From: Pseudomonadota bacterium
Lineage (GTDB): Bacteria; Pseudomonadota; Gammaproteobacteria; Xanthomonadales; Xanthomonadaceae
Length of the DNA stretch: 64,000 nucleotides
Reading direction: 5' to 3'
Assembly: GCA_018240435.1 (NCBI GenBank)
Contig: JAFEFT010000013.1
Span: 31,822-95,821, forward strand
In this document: positions 8,649 through 18,486 of the stretch, piece by piece
How the letters are laid out: each line of letters begins with the position of its first letter
Position numbering within the stretch: position 1 is the stretch's first letter
Made by a program: the position numbers and the translations under genes
The notes under the pieces: model-generated
The model's database searches: none
Told to the model about the DNA's origin: nothing
What the model saw: the letters and a program-made list of their open reading frames with translations, nothing else

Positions 8649-9536
8649 TCAGCTCACACCGGTGGTGTGCCCTAGTTGATTCAACGGCAGCCGCAGGTAG
8701 GCGATGCCGTTGCCGTCGGCCTCCGGCAGCCGCCCGCCACGGATATTGACCTGCAACGCCGGCAGCAACAGCCGCGGCACCGGCAAGCGGGCATCGCGCG
8801 CCTGCCGCAGGGCCACGAACGCCGCTTCGCTGGCGGCGCCGGCGACGTGCACGTTCGCTGCCTGCGCCGCGACCGACGTCTGCGCCTGCTCGCCGCGTGA
8901 GGCCGGCGGATAGTCGTGGCACAGGAACAGCCGCGTCGCTTCCGGCAGCGCGAGAATCCGGCGGATCGATGCGTACAACTGCGCCGCATCGCCGCCCGGG
9001 AAATCGCAACGTGCGCTGCCCACATCCGGCGCGAACAGGGTGTCGCCGATGAAGGCGGCATCACCGATCAGGTAGGTCAGGCTGTCGCGGGTATGCCCGG
9101 GCGTGGCCATCGCCCGTGCCTGCAGCGCGCCGATGGCGATCACCTCGCCGTCGTCGAGCAGGCGGTCGAACTGGCTGCCATCGGCGACGAACTCGGCGCC
9201 CCATCCGAACAGCGCCTTGAAGGTGCGCTGCACGTCGACGATGCCGCGCCCGATCGCCAGCTTCGCACCCAGCGCATCGCGCAGATACGCGCCGGCGCTG
9301 AGGTGGTCGGCGTGGGCGTGGGTTTCCAGGATCCACTCCACGCGCAGCCTGTGCGCGCGCACGAACGCGAGCACCGCGTCGGCCGATCGCGTCGCGGTGC
9401 GTGCGGCCGCCGCGTCGTAATCCAGCACCGGATCGACGATCGCCGCCACGCTGCCGTCGCCGTCGTGGACGACGTAAGTGAAAGTGCCGGTGTCGGGATG
9501 GAAGAAGGCTTCGACGGCGGGAGATGGAATATTCAC
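8649..9536 (-). CDS. MBL-fold persulfide dioxygenase-like hydrolase (Blh/ETHE1 type)
   Basis: Metallo-beta-lactamase-fold protein of 295 residues with the metal motif THAHADH (His73, His75, Asp77, His78), a third ligand loop ATPGHTRDSL and the segment GDTLFAPDVGSARCDFP, which resembles the persulfide dioxygenase/Blh group and not the glyoxalase II group. Blh in Xylella and Agrobacterium is the enzyme controlled by BigR. The GTG start at 9536 has an AGGAAG ribosome site nine bases upstream and matches the family start. The open frame continues upstream without support. It is convergent with the trxC operon, so it has its own promoter toward mutS. Function is assigned by family; dioxygenase activity is untested. 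Confidence 0.85.
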   Translation of the reverse strand: MNIPSPAVEAFFHPDTGTFTYVVHDGDGSVAAIVDPVLDYDAAAARTATRSADAVLAFVRAHRLRVEWILETHAHADHLSAGAYLRDALGAKLAIGRGIVDVQRTFKALFGWGAEFVADGSQFDRLLDDGEVIAIGALQARAMATPGHTRDSLTYLIGDAAFIGDTLFAPDVGSARCDFPGGDAAQLYASIRRILALPEATRLFLCHDYPPASRGEQAQTSVAAQAANVHVAGAASEAAFVALRQARDARLPVPRLLLPALQVNIRGGRLPEADGNGIAYLRLPLNQLGHTTGVS

Positions 9537-9706
9537 GACCGGTGGCTTCCTGTGATGGATCGACCAGGCTTGCACGAATACGCAACGTTCGCCGATGAAA
9601 TGCCCATCGCTGCATGCTGCCACGCCCGCCCGCGCCTGTCGCGGGCGTCCGCCGACCGCTTGCGGCACAATGCGCATCCGCAGCATGGTCAGGATCGAAA
9701 CCCACC

Positions 9707-12346
9707 GTGGCAACCCAGCAGCGCGGCGACACCGCCGCCGCCGGCGTCGACAAGGCCGCCGAACACACCCCGCTGATGAAGCAGTACTTCGCCGCCAAGG
9801 CGGAGCATCCGGATGTGCTGATGTTCTTCCGCATGGGCGATTTCTACGAGCTGTTTTACGACGACGCGCGCAAGGCGGCGAAGCTGCTCGACATCACCTT
9901 GACGCAGCGCGGCGCATCGGCGGGTGCGCCGATCCCGATGGCGGGCGTGCCCGTCCATGCCTGTGAAGGGTATCTGGCGCGGCTGGTGGCGCTGGGCGAG
10001 TCGGTGGCGATCTGCGAGCAGATCGGCGATCCGGCGCTGGCGAAGGGTTTGGTCGAACGCAAGGTGGTGCGCATCGTCACCCCGGGCACCGTCACCGACG
10101 AGGCCTTGCTGGAAGATCGCCGCGACGTGCTGCTGCTGGCGGTCTGCCGCGGCGCGAAGGGCCATCGCTTCGGGCTGGCCTGGGCCGATCTGGCCGGTGG
10201 TCGCTTTCGCGTCAACGAAGTCGCCGATGACGACGCGCTGCTGGCCGAACTGGCGCGGCTGGAACCGGCCGAGGTGCTGCTTCCCGACGAGGAGGGCTGG
10301 CCGGCGGCAGTGCTGGCGCGAGCCGGCCTGCGCCGGCGCGCGCCGTGGCTGTTCGATCCGCCGTCGGGCCGGCGCAAGTTGCTGGACCATTTCGCCGTGC
10401 AGGGGCTGGATGCGTTTGGCATCGACACGCTGCCGCTGGCGATCGGCGCCGCCGGCGCATTGCTGGGCTACGTCGAGGAAACGCAGCGCCAGCGGCTGGC
10501 GCATCTGGACGCGATCGCGGTGGAATCCGGCGACGACTCGCTGGCGATGAATGCGGCCACCCGTCGCCATCTGGAACTCGACAGCCGCTTCGACGGGCGC
10601 AACGAGCACACCTTGCTGGGCGTGCTCGACACCACCATCACGCCGATGGGCGGGCGGCTGTTGCGCCGCTGGCTGCATCGGCCATTGCGCGATCGCGACG
10701 TGCTCGCCAAGCGCCATCATGCCGTCGCCGCCGTGGTCCAGGCGCGCACCGGCGAGACGTTGCGCGAACGGCTGCGCGCGCTGGGCGACGTCGAGCGCAT
10801 CCTCACCCGCGTCGCGCTGCGCTCGGCGCGACCGCGCGACCTGTCCACGCTGCGCGATGCGCTGGCGCTGCTGCCGGCGATCGCCGCCGATCTGGCGCTG
10901 CTCGATTCGCCGCGCATCGACGCCCTGCGCGAGGAACTGGCCGGTGCCCACGCCGACTCCGGCAGCGCCTGCGCCGACCTGCTCGGGCGCGCGATCGCCG
11001 CGCAGCCGCCGCTGCGCCTGCTCGATGGCGGCGTGATCGCCAACGGCTTCGATACCGATCTCGACCAATTGCGCCGGCTGTCCAGCCATGCCGACGATTT
11101 CCTCGTCGAACTGGAAGCGCGCGAGCGCGCCGCCACCGGCATCGCGACCTTGAAGGTCGGCTACAACCGCGTGCACGGTTATTACATCGAGATCAGCAAG
11201 GGCCAGGCCGAACGCGCGCCAGTGCACTACACGCGCCGGCAGACGCTCACCGGCGCCGAGCGCTACATCACCGAGGAGCTCAAGTCCTTCGAGGACAAGG
11301 TGCTGTCGGCACGCGAACGCGCCCTCGCCCGCGAACGGCTGTTGTACGACAGCGTGCTCGATCGCCTGCACGAGCACCTGTCGCCGCTGCGCCGGATCGC
11401 CGATGCGCTGTCGGAGATCGACGTGCTCGCCGCCTTCGCCGAACGGGCACTGGCGCTGGATTGGAGCGCGCCGGAACTGGTCGAGGTGCCGGGCATCCGA
11501 ATCGAACGCGGCCGCCATCCGGTGGTCGAAGCGGTGCGCAACGAACCGTTCGAACCCAACGACATCGACCTGCACGATTCGCGCCGGCTGCTGGTCATCA
11601 CCGGCCCGAACATGGGCGGCAAGAGCACCTACATGCGCCAGGTCGCGCTGATCGTGCTGCTGGCCCACATCGGCAGTTTCGTGCCGGCGGCCGCGGCGCG
11701 GATCGGCCCGATCGACCGCATCCTCACCCGTATCGGCGCCGGCGACGACCTCGCCCGCGGGCAATCGACCTTCATGGTCGAGATGACCGAGACCAGCTAC
11801 ATCCTGCGCCACGCCAACGAGCATTCGCTGGTGTTGATGGACGAGATCGGCCGCGGCACGTCCACCTACGACGGTCTGGCGCTGGCCGAGGCCTGCGCCC
11901 GCCAGCTCGCCGCCGGCAACCGCTGCTTCGCCCTGTTCGCCACGCATTATTTCGAGTTGACCGCGCTGGCCGAAGCCGGCAGCGGCATCGCCAACGTCCA
12001 TCTCGATGCGGTCGAGCACGGCCACGGGCTGGTGTTCATGCACGCCGTCAAGGACGGCCCGGCGGATCGCAGTTACGGCCTGCAGGTGGCGGCGCTGGCC
12101 GGTCTGCCCAAGCCGGTGCTGCAGCGTGCGCGCAAGCGTCTGGCGGAACTGGAACGGCACCAGCGCAGCGAATCGGCGCAGGTCACGGCGCCGGCGCTGG
12201 ACGTGCCGCAGCAGATGGGCCTGTTCGCGCCCAGTTCGGCGGCGCTGGACGCCCTGGCGGCAATCGACCCGGACGAGCTGACCCCGCGCCAGGCACTGGA
12301 AGCGCTGTACCGCTTGCAGGCATTGCACCGGCAGAGCGCCACCTGA
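9707..12346 (+). CDS. mutS: DNA mismatch repair protein MutS
   Basis: Mismatch recognition ATPase, about 879 residues from a GTG at 9707 that has AGGA upstream. An internal ATG at 9776 is too close to the conserved core to be preferred. The mismatch-reading Phe-Tyr-Glu motif is at about residues 46-48 (RMGDFYELF). The Walker [10 protein letters not shown] starts near residue 633, and the Walker B/signature [13 protein letters not shown] follows near residue 710. Length and motif spacing are those of a complete MutS1. It is transcribed away from the MBL gene, with a 170-base shared upstream region. It is followed by a repeat-bearing gap before hslR on the opposite strand. Confidence 0.98.
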   Translation: MATQQRGDTAAAGVDKAAEHTPLMKQYFAAKAEHPDVLMFFRMGDFYELFYDDARKAAKLLDITLTQRGASAGAPIPMAGVPVHACEGYLARLVALGESVAICEQIGDPALAKGLVERKVVRIVTPGTVTDEALLEDRRDVLLLAVCRGAKGHRFGLAWADLAGGRFRVNEVADDDALLAELARLEPAEVLLPDEEGWPAAVLARAGLRRRAPWLFDPPSGRRKLLDHFAVQGLDAFGIDTLPLAIGAAGALLGYVEETQRQRLAHLDAIAVESGDDSLAMNAATRRHLELDSRFDGRNEHTLLGVLDTTITPMGGRLLRRWLHRPLRDRDVLAKRHHAVAAVVQARTGETLRERLRALGDVERILTRVALRSARPRDLSTLRDALALLPAIAADLALLDSPRIDALREELAGAHADSGSACADLLGRAIAAQPPLRLLDGGVIANGFDTDLDQLRRLSSHADDFLVELEARERAATGIATLKVGYNRVHGYYIEISKGQAERAPVHYTRRQTLTGAERYITEELKSFEDKVLSARERALARERLLYDSVLDRLHEHLSPLRRIADALSEIDVLAAFAERALALDWSAPELVEVPGIRIERGRHPVVEAVRNEPFEPNDIDLHDSRRLLVITGPNMGGKSTYMRQVALIVLLAHIGSFVPAAAARIGPIDRILTRIGAGDDLARGQSTFMVEMTETSYILRHANEHSLVLMDEIGRGTSTYDGLALAEACARQLAAGNRCFALFATHYFELTALAEAGSGIANVHLDAVEHGHGLVFMHAVKDGPADRSYGLQVAALAGLPKPVLQRARKRLAELERHQRSESAQVTAPALDVPQQMGLFAPSSAALDALAAIDPDELTPRQALEALYRLQALHRQSAT

Positions 12347-12468
12347 CCCAGACGGCCTCGCCGCGAAGATCGAGCCCGGAAGGTGATGCCCGACCACCCG
12401 GGCTGCGCAAGGCCGCAGGTCATCGACGCCATCGCACGGTCTTGCGTGCGTCGCATGCGGCCGCGATC

Positions 12469-12495
12469 GATGGGTTGCGCTGGGCGCAGCCCATC
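12469..12495. repeat. REP-like palindrome downstream of mutS
   Basis: Arms GATGGGTTGCGC and GCGCAGCCCATC pair with one mismatch around a TGG loop. Similar GATGGG...CCCATC hairpins are common extragenic palindromes in xanthomonads. It lies between the convergent mutS and hslR genes and could also act as a termination or RNA-stabilising hairpin. Confidence 0.5.
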
Positions 12496-12567
12496 ACCCC
12501 GCCCCGCAAAACCCAAAACCGCTCGGAGCCGCCATTAAGGCAACCCATCCTGCGCGGCGCCCCCACC

Positions 12568-12975
12568 TCACATCGCATCGATGTCGCCGAGGGCACGAAG
12601 CAACCGCCGGGCGCGCTTGTCGGGCTTGCTCTCGGGTGGGCGGTAACCGGTCGCTTCGGCGCGTCGCTGCGCACGCGCCAGCTCGCGCGCCTGCCTGGAG
12701 GCGTCGCCTTCGTGGTACAGCGCTTGCGCCACCGGCGCCGGGCCGCGCTGCACGGACAGCGCCCGGACTTCGACCTGGAAGATCTCCTCGCCGCGCACGA
12801 TGCGCAACTGCGCGCCCACGCGCACCGCCGCCGCCGGCTTGCGCGGCTGGCCATCGACCGCCACCCGGCCGGCCACCACCGCCTGCCTGGCCACGGCCCG
12901 GGTCTTGAAGAAACGTGCCGCCCACAGCCAGGCATCGAGGCGGACTTCAGCGGTGGCAGGCGCGATGTCGCTCAT
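12568..12975 (-). CDS. hslR: S4-domain RNA-binding heat shock protein (Hsp15/HslR)
   Basis: Ribosome-associated protein that rescues 50S subunits carrying stalled peptidyl-tRNA. The 135-residue product has an S4 domain at about residues 10-70 (RLDAWLWAARFFKTRAVA, then GRVAVDG) followed by a basic tail (KPDKRARR), as in E. coli Hsp15. It is convergent with mutS and lies upstream of nothing obvious on its strand. It is separated from the rplS stop by a 124-base gap containing a hairpin. Family assignment is firm; heat induction is not visible in the sequence. Confidence 0.9.
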   Translation of the reverse strand: MSDIAPATAEVRLDAWLWAARFFKTRAVARQAVVAGRVAVDGQPRKPAAAVRVGAQLRIVRGEEIFQVEVRALSVQRGPAPVAQALYHEGDASRQARELARAQRRAEATGYRPPESKPDKRARRLLRALGDIDAM

Positions 12976-13053
12976 CGGCGGGTCGCTGTGTCGATGCCGG
13001 CAGCGGCCGTTGCGGCACCAGGCTCAACGGCTTGCACGCGGCCCGGAAAGCAC

Positions 13054-13075
13054 AACGGCCGCATGCGCGGCCGTT
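13054..13075 (-). terminator. Hairpin after rplS, possible terminator
   Basis: A 9-bp perfect stem (AACGGCCGC / GCGGCCGTT) with a 4-base loop lies 25 bases beyond the rplS stop codon. It lacks a clear T-run on the minus strand, so intrinsic termination is only plausible. Confidence 0.5.
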
Positions 13076-13099
13076 TGCATCCATCCATGCAGGACGGCC

Positions 13100-13510
13100 T
13101 TATTCGGCAGCCGACTCGGCGGCAGCCTTGGCCGCGGCGGCCTTGGCCTTGGCGGCGGCATTGCCGGCCAGATCCTCGCGGATGCGCGCGGCCTTGCCCT
13201 CGAGATCGCGCAGGTAATACAGCTTGCTCGAACGCACGCGACCGCGGCGCTTGACCTCGACCGAATCGATGCTCGAACTATGCGACTGGAACACGCGCTC
13301 GACGCCGAAGCCGTGCGAGATCTTGCGCACCGTGAAGGCCGAATTCAGACCCCGGTTGCGCTTGGCAATCACCACGCCCTCGTAAGCCTGCACGCGCTCG
13401 CGATTGCCTTCCTTGACCTTGACGTTGACGACGACGGTGTCGCCGGGCCCGAAGTCGGGCAGCTGGCGCTGCATCTGCGCAGCTTCGAATTCCTGGATGA
13501 GCTTGTTCAT
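13100..13510 (-). CDS. rplS: 50S ribosomal protein L19
   Basis: Structural protein of the large subunit at the 30S-50S interface. The 136-residue product starts [13 protein letters not shown] and carries [13 protein letters not shown], the L19 core. The C-terminus has an Ala/Lys-rich extension of about 20 residues beyond the E. coli length. The start at 13510 was chosen by homology; the frame is open further upstream. It is the last gene of rpsP-rimM-trmD-rplS. The 192-base space from trmD is longer than usual for this operon. Confidence 0.97.
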   Translation of the reverse strand: MNKLIQEFEAAQMQRQLPDFGPGDTVVVNVKVKEGNRERVQAYEGVVIAKRNRGLNSAFTVRKISHGFGVERVFQSHSSSIDSVEVKRRGRVRSSKLYYLRDLEGKAARIREDLAGNAAAKAKAAAAKAAAESAAE

Positions 13511-13702
13511 GGCACGGATACCGTTCGAGGGTTGCGGGCTTCCCACCCGCAGGAAGCTGCGCAGTATAGCGAACGACGTGCGGTTTTGCATAGCCTGCCT
13601 GTGCCTGAGCCTGAATTGCGTGGAGGGGCCGATTCAGCGATCCAGCCGCTGCCGCGCGCAGGCCAGCACTGCCGGCTGCCTGGCGATCGACGCCGGCCCT
13701 GC

Positions 13703-14476
13703 TCAATCGCCATCGCCCGCGGCAGACGGTTGCGCCAGCGCCGCCAGCCAGTCGCGCCGATAGCTTGCAAGCAAGGAACGGTCGGCCTCGTCCAGGCTCA
13801 TCCGCGCCAGCAGGTCCGGGCGCCGCAGCCACGTCCTCCCCAGCGATTGTTGCCGCCGCCAGCGGGCGATCGCGGCGTGGTCGCCCGACAGCAGCACCGC
13901 GGGAACGCCAGCCGTCCCCGCGGATTCCGATCGGGTGTAATGCGGGCAATCGAGCAGGCCATCCTCGAACGAATCCTGACGCGCCGAATCGGCATCGTTG
14001 AGCGCGCCCTCCTGCAGGCGGCCGATGGCGTCGATCAGCACCGCCGCGCCCAACTCGCCGCCGGACAGGACGTAATCGCCAATCGAAATTTCCTCGTCCA
14101 CTTCGTGCGCGATCAGGCGCTCGTCGATGCCCTCGTAACGTCCGCACAGCAGCAACAGCCGTGGCAATGCCGCCAGCCGGCGCACCGTCGCCTGGGTCAG
14201 CCGCTCGCCTTGCGGACTCAGATGGATCACCGGCGCCGTCACTCCGGCGGCGCGCGCGGCAGCCAGACATGCGCGCAGCGGCTCGATCATCATCAGCATG
14301 CCCGGCCCGCCACCGAACGGGCGCTCATCGACGCGGCGATAGTTGCCGCTGGCGTAATCGCGCGGATTCCAGCACCGGATGTCGATCAGGCCACGCTCGC
14401 GCGCCCGCCCGACCACGCCGATGCGCGCGCTGTGGTCGATGAAGTCGGGAAACAGGGTGAGGACGTCCAGGCGCAT
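13703..14476 (-). CDS. trmD: tRNA (guanine37-N1)-methyltransferase
   Basis: SPOUT-class enzyme that methylates G37 of tRNAs and prevents +1 frameshifting. The 257-residue product has the knot signatures [14 protein letters not shown] and [11 protein letters not shown], and the catalytic-loop aspartate in [15 protein letters not shown]. It follows rimM in the standard operon but is separated from it by about 267 bases containing a 7-bp tandem repeat, where the usual spacing is much shorter. Confidence 0.98.
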   Translation of the reverse strand: MRLDVLTLFPDFIDHSARIGVVGRARERGLIDIRCWNPRDYASGNYRRVDERPFGGGPGMLMMIEPLRACLAAARAAGVTAPVIHLSPQGERLTQATVRRLAALPRLLLLCGRYEGIDERLIAHEVDEEISIGDYVLSGGELGAAVLIDAIGRLQEGALNDADSARQDSFEDGLLDCPHYTRSESAGTAGVPAVLLSGDHAAIARWRRQQSLGRTWLRRPDLLARMSLDEADRSLLASYRRDWLAALAQPSAAGDGD

Positions 14477-14651
14477 GGGTCGATCCGGATGAGCAGCCGC
14501 AAATCATGGACCATTGCAGCACGGCGGCAAGGCCTTGCCCCGGTCCCGGCAAGCAGGAGAAGACAACCGGCATCGGCGCTGCGCGCCGTCCATGCCGCGC
14601 CGCCGCACCCTCTTTACCAGCGCAGTTGGCGCGCCGCCACAAGGTTCTGTA

Positions 14652-14745
14652 CTCTGTCCTCTGTCCTCTGTCCTCTGTCCTCTGTCCTCTGTCCTCTGTC
14701 CTCTGTCCTCTGTCCTCTGTCCTCTGTCCTCTGTCCTCTGTCCTC
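14652..14745. repeat. Tandem 7-bp repeat CTCTGTC (13 copies) at the rimM stop
   Basis: Thirteen perfect head-to-tail copies of CTCTGTC run from 14652 to 14742, then a partial copy CTC whose last two bases begin the complement of the rimM TGA stop (14744-14746). On the transcribed (minus) strand the unit reads GACAGAG. The perfection of the copies suggests recent expansion and length instability by slippage. Confidence 0.95.
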
Positions 14746-15319
14746 AGAACTCCGGATCCCAATCCACCACGATGCGGCGGCTGTCGAAATCCACCGAGAC
14801 CAGGTGTGGCTGCACGAACGGCAGCAATCGCTCGCGCTCGCCGCGAACCACCATCACATGGTTGGCGCCGGTATCGAACAGATGATCGACCTTGCCGAAG
14901 GCCAGGCCTTCCAGATTGACCACATCCAGCCCTTCCAGATCGACCCAGTAGTATTCGCCGGGCCTGGGCGGCGGCAAGGCGCTGCGCGGCACGGAAATCT
15001 CGTAGCCGGCCCAGTTCTGGGCGGCATCGCGATCGCTCACGCCGGGAATGGTCGCGACCACCGCATCGCCGTGGCAACGCCCGCGCACGCCGGCCAGCCG
15101 CGAGGTATCGGGCGCGCGCACCAGTGTCCACGGTTGGTAGCGGAAAATGGCATCGAGCGGATCGGTCCACGATTCGATGCGCAGTTCGCCGCGCACACCG
15201 AACGCGCCGGTGATGCGGCCGAGCGCGACCGTGCGCGCGCCGGCGCCATCGGCGGCACTGGCGATGGGCCCGCCTGCACCGGCGGCCGGTTCGATCGGGG
15301 GCGTCTTCGCCGCGCTCAT
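14744..15319 (-). CDS. rimM: 16S rRNA processing protein RimM
   Basis: Assembly factor for the 30S subunit head that binds S19. The 191-residue product has the N-terminal barrel signature [19 protein letters not shown] and a C-terminal PRC-barrel ([13 protein letters not shown], then [13 protein letters not shown]). About 28 residues of Ala/Pro/Gly-rich sequence precede the conserved start. The ATG at 15319 is the only candidate close to it. The stop codon directly abuts the 7-bp repeat tract, so changes in repeat number would not alter the protein but would change the spacing to trmD. Confidence 0.95.
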   Translation of the reverse strand: MSAAKTPPIEPAAGAGGPIASAADGAGARTVALGRITGAFGVRGELRIESWTDPLDAIFRYQPWTLVRAPDTSRLAGVRGRCHGDAVVATIPGVSDRDAAQNWAGYEISVPRSALPPPRPGEYYWVDLEGLDVVNLEGLAFGKVDHLFDTGANHVMVVRGERERLLPFVQPHLVSVDFDSRRIVVDWDPEF

Positions 15320-15399
15320 CGGCGCGCACGCCGGCTTGCACGACGGCACGCGCGCGCCGTGCCAAGGCTGGACCGCGCGTCCGGCGCGGCCCGCATGGA

Positions 15400-15657
15400 T
15401 CAGGCCGCGGCCTTGGTGGCAGTGGCTTCCTTGAGCAGCAAGGCGACCTTGTCGCTGAGCTGCGCGCCATGATCGACCCAGTGCTGGACACGGGCCAGAT
15501 CGAGTTCGAGGCGCTTGTCGTTGCCGCTGGCGATCGGGTTGAAGTAGCCCAGGCGCTCCAGCGAACGGCCATCGCGCTTGTTGCGATGGTCGGTGGCGAC
15601 GATGTGGTAGAACGGACGCTTCTTGGCGCCGCCGCGGGAAAGACGGATCTTGACCAT
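15400..15657 (-). CDS. rpsP: 30S ribosomal protein S16
   Basis: Primary assembly protein of the small subunit, 85 residues. The N-terminus [20 protein letters not shown] and the segment GYFNPIA are diagnostic of S16. ATG 15657 was chosen by homology. It is the first gene of the rpsP-rimM-trmD-rplS operon, with its promoter expected in the 152-base gap to ffh. Confidence 0.97.
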   Translation of the reverse strand: MVKIRLSRGGAKKRPFYHIVATDHRNKRDGRSLERLGYFNPIASGNDKRLELDLARVQHWVDHGAQLSDKVALLLKEATATKAAA

Positions 15658-15809
15658 GGTGATTCTCGTTGGGGTTGTCGCACCGACCGGCATCGACGCA
15701 CGGCGGCAAGCTGTTCAGAATAGCAGATGCTGGCGAAGAACTCCAAGGCCAGCCCGGCGCGACCATCCGTCATGGATGCGTCGCCGCGCAATTCCTGCCG
15801 TCGCGGCGA

Positions 15810-17198
15810 TTACTGCGCCGGCGGCCCGAAACCCTGGAAGCCGCCCGGCCCGCCCTTGCCCATCACGCCCTTGAGCTGGCGCATGATGCCGCGGGCACCG
15901 AACATCGACAGCTTGGTCATCATCTTTTCCATCTGCATGTGCTGCTTCATCAGCCGGTTGACGTCCTGCACCGAGGTGCCGGAGCCGCGGGCGATGCGGG
16001 CACGGCGCTGGCCATTGATCAAGTCCGGATGCCGGCGCTCTTTTTTCGTCATCGAATTGATGATGGCGATCATCCGCGGCACTTCCTTGCCGGAGATCTG
16101 GCCCTTGACCGCATCGGGCACGCTGGCAAGGCCGGGCAGCTTGTCCATCAAGGCGCCGACGCCACCCATGTTCTGCATCTGTTCGAGCTGATCGCGCATG
16201 TCCGAGAAGTCGAACTTCTTGCCCTTGGCGACTTTCTCGGCGAGCTTTTGCGCCTTGTCCTTGTCGACCTTCTGCTCGACCTGCTCGACCAGCGAGAGCA
16301 CGTCGCCCATGTCGAGGATGCGGCCAGCGGCGCGATCGGGGTGGAAGACGTCGAGGCCCTCGGGCTTTTCGCCGACGCCGATGAACTTGATCGGCTTGCC
16401 GGTGATGTAGCGCACCGACAGCGCCGCGCCGCCGCGGGCATCACCGTCGGTCTTGGTGAGCACCACGCCGGTCAGCGGCAGCGCATCGTGAAAGGCCTTG
16501 GCGGTGGTGGCGGCATCCTGACCGGTCATCGAGTCGACCACGAACAGCGTCTCGACCGGATGGATGGCGGCGTGCAACTGCTTGATCTCGTCCATCATCG
16601 CCGCATCGATGGCGAGGCGACCGGCGGTATCGACGATCAGCACGTCGGCAAAACTCTTGCGCGCATCGTCGATCGCCGACTGCACGATGGCGATGGGTTT
16701 CTGGCTGGCGTCGGAGGGGTGGAACAGCGCCCCGACCTGGCCGGCCAGGGTTTCGAGTTGGGCGATCGCGGCCGGACGATAGATGTCGGCGGAGACCACC
16801 ATCACCTTCTTCTTGCGCCGCTCCTTGAGGTGCTTGGCGAGCTTGGCGACGGTCGTCGTCTTGCCCGCACCCTGCAGGCCCGCCATCAGGATGATCGCCG
16901 GCGCCGGCACGTTGAGTTGCAAGTCCGACGCCGCCGAACCCATCACCGCCGCCAGTTCGTCGCGCACCACTTTCACCAGCGCCTGCCCCGGCGTGAGCGA
17001 CTTCAGCACTTCGTGCCCGATGGCACGCACCTTGATGCGCTCGATCAGCGCTTTCACCACCGGCAGCGCGACGTCGGCCTCCAGCAGCGCCACCCGCACC
17101 TCGCGCAGGGCGTCGCGGATGTTGTCTTCGGTCAGCCGACCCTTGCCGCGCAGGCGATTGATGGTGTCGGAAAGGCGCTGGGTCAACGACTCGAACAT
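15810..17198 (-). CDS. ffh: Signal recognition particle protein Ffh
   Basis: GTPase that pairs with 4.5S RNA to target nascent membrane proteins to FtsY. The 462-residue product has an N domain (1-90), the G domain with GLQGAGKTTT (107-116), DTAGR and TKTDGDARGG, and a methionine-rich M domain from about 330 (MQNMGG, MKQHMQMEKMMTKL) that binds signal sequences and RNA. It is divergent from ypjD, an arrangement shared with E. coli, and upstream of rpsP on the same strand. Confidence 0.98.
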   Translation of the reverse strand: MFESLTQRLSDTINRLRGKGRLTEDNIRDALREVRVALLEADVALPVVKALIERIKVRAIGHEVLKSLTPGQALVKVVRDELAAVMGSAASDLQLNVPAPAIILMAGLQGAGKTTTVAKLAKHLKERRKKKVMVVSADIYRPAAIAQLETLAGQVGALFHPSDASQKPIAIVQSAIDDARKSFADVLIVDTAGRLAIDAAMMDEIKQLHAAIHPVETLFVVDSMTGQDAATTAKAFHDALPLTGVVLTKTDGDARGGAALSVRYITGKPIKFIGVGEKPEGLDVFHPDRAAGRILDMGDVLSLVEQVEQKVDKDKAQKLAEKVAKGKKFDFSDMRDQLEQMQNMGGVGALMDKLPGLASVPDAVKGQISGKEVPRMIAIINSMTKKERRHPDLINGQRRARIARGSGTSVQDVNRLMKQHMQMEKMMTKLSMFGARGIMRQLKGVMGKGGPGGFQGFGPPAQ

Positions 17199-17356
17199 GG
17201 CCGTGGGATGCTGCGGAAGGAAGGGCGCGGATTATAGCGCATGGGCCCGAGAGCCAAGGCCGGACGGCGACTCGCGCGCCCGTTGCGAGCAAGGGTTCGG
17301 GTACGCCCGAAGGTGCCGCTCGTGGAGTTGGCGGGTGCTGCGACCCCTCACCCCAA

Positions 17357-17379
17357 CCCCTCTCCCGATGGGAGAGGGG
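17357..17379. repeat. CCCCTCTCCC palindrome (interspersed repeat)
   Basis: Perfect 10-bp arms CCCCTCTCCC / GGGAGAGGGG around GAT, embedded in the flanking text CTCACCCCAACC. This is a widespread extragenic palindrome in high-GC proteobacteria. It occupies part of the 406-base gap between the divergent ffh and ypjD genes. Confidence 0.65.
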
Positions 17380-17462
17380 CTTTGATCCCTGTTTGCGGGC
17401 GAAAGAGGGCATGAACGCCCTCACACACCACTCACCAACAGTCCACCGTTCACCGACTGCCT

Positions 17463-17555
17463 TCTGTCCTCCGTCCTCTGTCCTCCTCCTCTGTCCTCTG
17501 TCCTCTGTCCTCTGTTCTCTGTCATCTGTCATCTGTCCTCTGTCCTCTGTCCCCT
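17463..17555. repeat. Degenerate 7-bp tandem repeat (CTCTGTC family)
   Basis: About a dozen copies related to CTCTGTC with substitutions (CTCCGTC, TTCTCTG, ATCTGTC) and an irregular CCTCCTCC interruption. The same unit is found perfect at 14652-14742. This tract lies in the ffh/ypjD intergenic region, 50-140 bases upstream of the ypjD start. The rest of the 17199-17604 gap shows only the palindrome at 17357. Confidence 0.85.
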
Positions 17556-17604
17556 GCCCCCTCCAGCGTTCCCACCCGCGCGCGTGATCTGCCAAACTTC
17601 GGCG

Positions 17605-18420
17605 ATGACCGCGTTGCTCCTGCTCGCCGCACTTGCCTACGTGACCGCCGCCGCCACCGGCGCGCTGTGGATGGCGGCCGACGCCGGCAATCGGCCGCGA
17701 CCGGGCTTGCGGGTGGCCAGCATCGCCGCCGGCCTGCTGGCGGTGATCGCCCATGCCGCATTGCACGTGCTGGCATGGATCGCCAGCGGCGGGCCCGACA
17801 TGCATTTTTTCGCCGCCCTCTCGCTGGTGACTCTCGGCATGTCGGCGCTCACCGCCACGGTCGCGTGGCGACAACGATTGCAGGCGCTGGGCGTGGTCGT
17901 CTACCCGTTGAGCGCGATCATGCTCACGCTGTACCATTTCTTCGGCCACCTGCACGCCGAAGAGCTCGACTGGCGCTTGTTGTTGCATGCCTGGCTGGCG
18001 CTGCTGGCCTACGCCACGTTGTCGCTGGCGGCGCTGCTGGCACTGGCGCTGGCGGCGCAGGAGCGCGCGCTGCGCACGCGGCAGATCCGCGGCTGGCTGC
18101 GCGTGCTGCCACCGCTGACGCAGATGGAATTGCTGCTGTTTCGCTGCATCGGCGCCGGCTTTGCCGTACTCACACTCACGCTGGTCACCGGATTGCTGTT
18201 CGTGCACGACCTGCTCGGCCAGCATCTGTGGCACAAGACCGTGCTGTCGGTGCTGTCGTGGCTGGTGTTCGGCTGGCTGCTTCTGGGTCGATGGCGTTGG
18301 GGCTGGCGCGGTCCGCGCGCGGTGAAGCTCACGCTGCTGGCGATGGCGCTGCTGGCACTGGCCTTCTTCGGCAGCAAGTACGTGCTGGAAGTGGTCTTGC
18401 ATCGCCACGAGACGATGTGA
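17605..18420 (+). CDS. ypjD: Inner-membrane cytochrome c assembly-like protein (YpjD/HemX family)
   Basis: Integral membrane protein of 271 residues with about eight hydrophobic helices and the histidine-bearing segments of the CcsA/CcmC-like domain (LTLYHFFGHLH, LLHAWLALLAYATL, HLWHKTVLSVLSW). YpjD is related to haem-handling proteins, but its reaction is not established. ATG 17605 starts directly with the first membrane helix. An in-frame GTG at 17584 is an alternative. It is divergent from ffh, as in other gammaproteobacteria. Confidence 0.88.
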   Translation: MTALLLLAALAYVTAAATGALWMAADAGNRPRPGLRVASIAAGLLAVIAHAALHVLAWIASGGPDMHFFAALSLVTLGMSALTATVAWRQRLQALGVVVYPLSAIMLTLYHFFGHLHAEELDWRLLLHAWLALLAYATLSLAALLALALAAQERALRTRQIRGWLRVLPPLTQMELLLFRCIGAGFAVLTLTLVTGLLFVHDLLGQHLWHKTVLSVLSWLVFGWLLLGRWRWGWRGPRAVKLTLLAMALLALAFFGSKYVLEVVLHRHETM

Positions 18421-18486
18421 TCGGCGACGGCGGGCAAGCCACGGCAGCGGCGCACGCCGCAGCGAGCGATCCGACCGTCGCATCGA

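Noticed and set aside
9689-12397. Antisense frame of 902 codons opposite mutS
   Set aside because: mutS is complete and unmistakable on the plus strand; the mirror frame is compositional.
12469-12495. Rho-independent terminator of mutS
   Set aside because: The hairpin lacks a T-run and is over 120 bases from the stop; a REP-type palindrome is the better reading.
14652-14745. CRISPR array
   Set aside because: The unit is 7 bp with no spacers; it is a simple tandem repeat.
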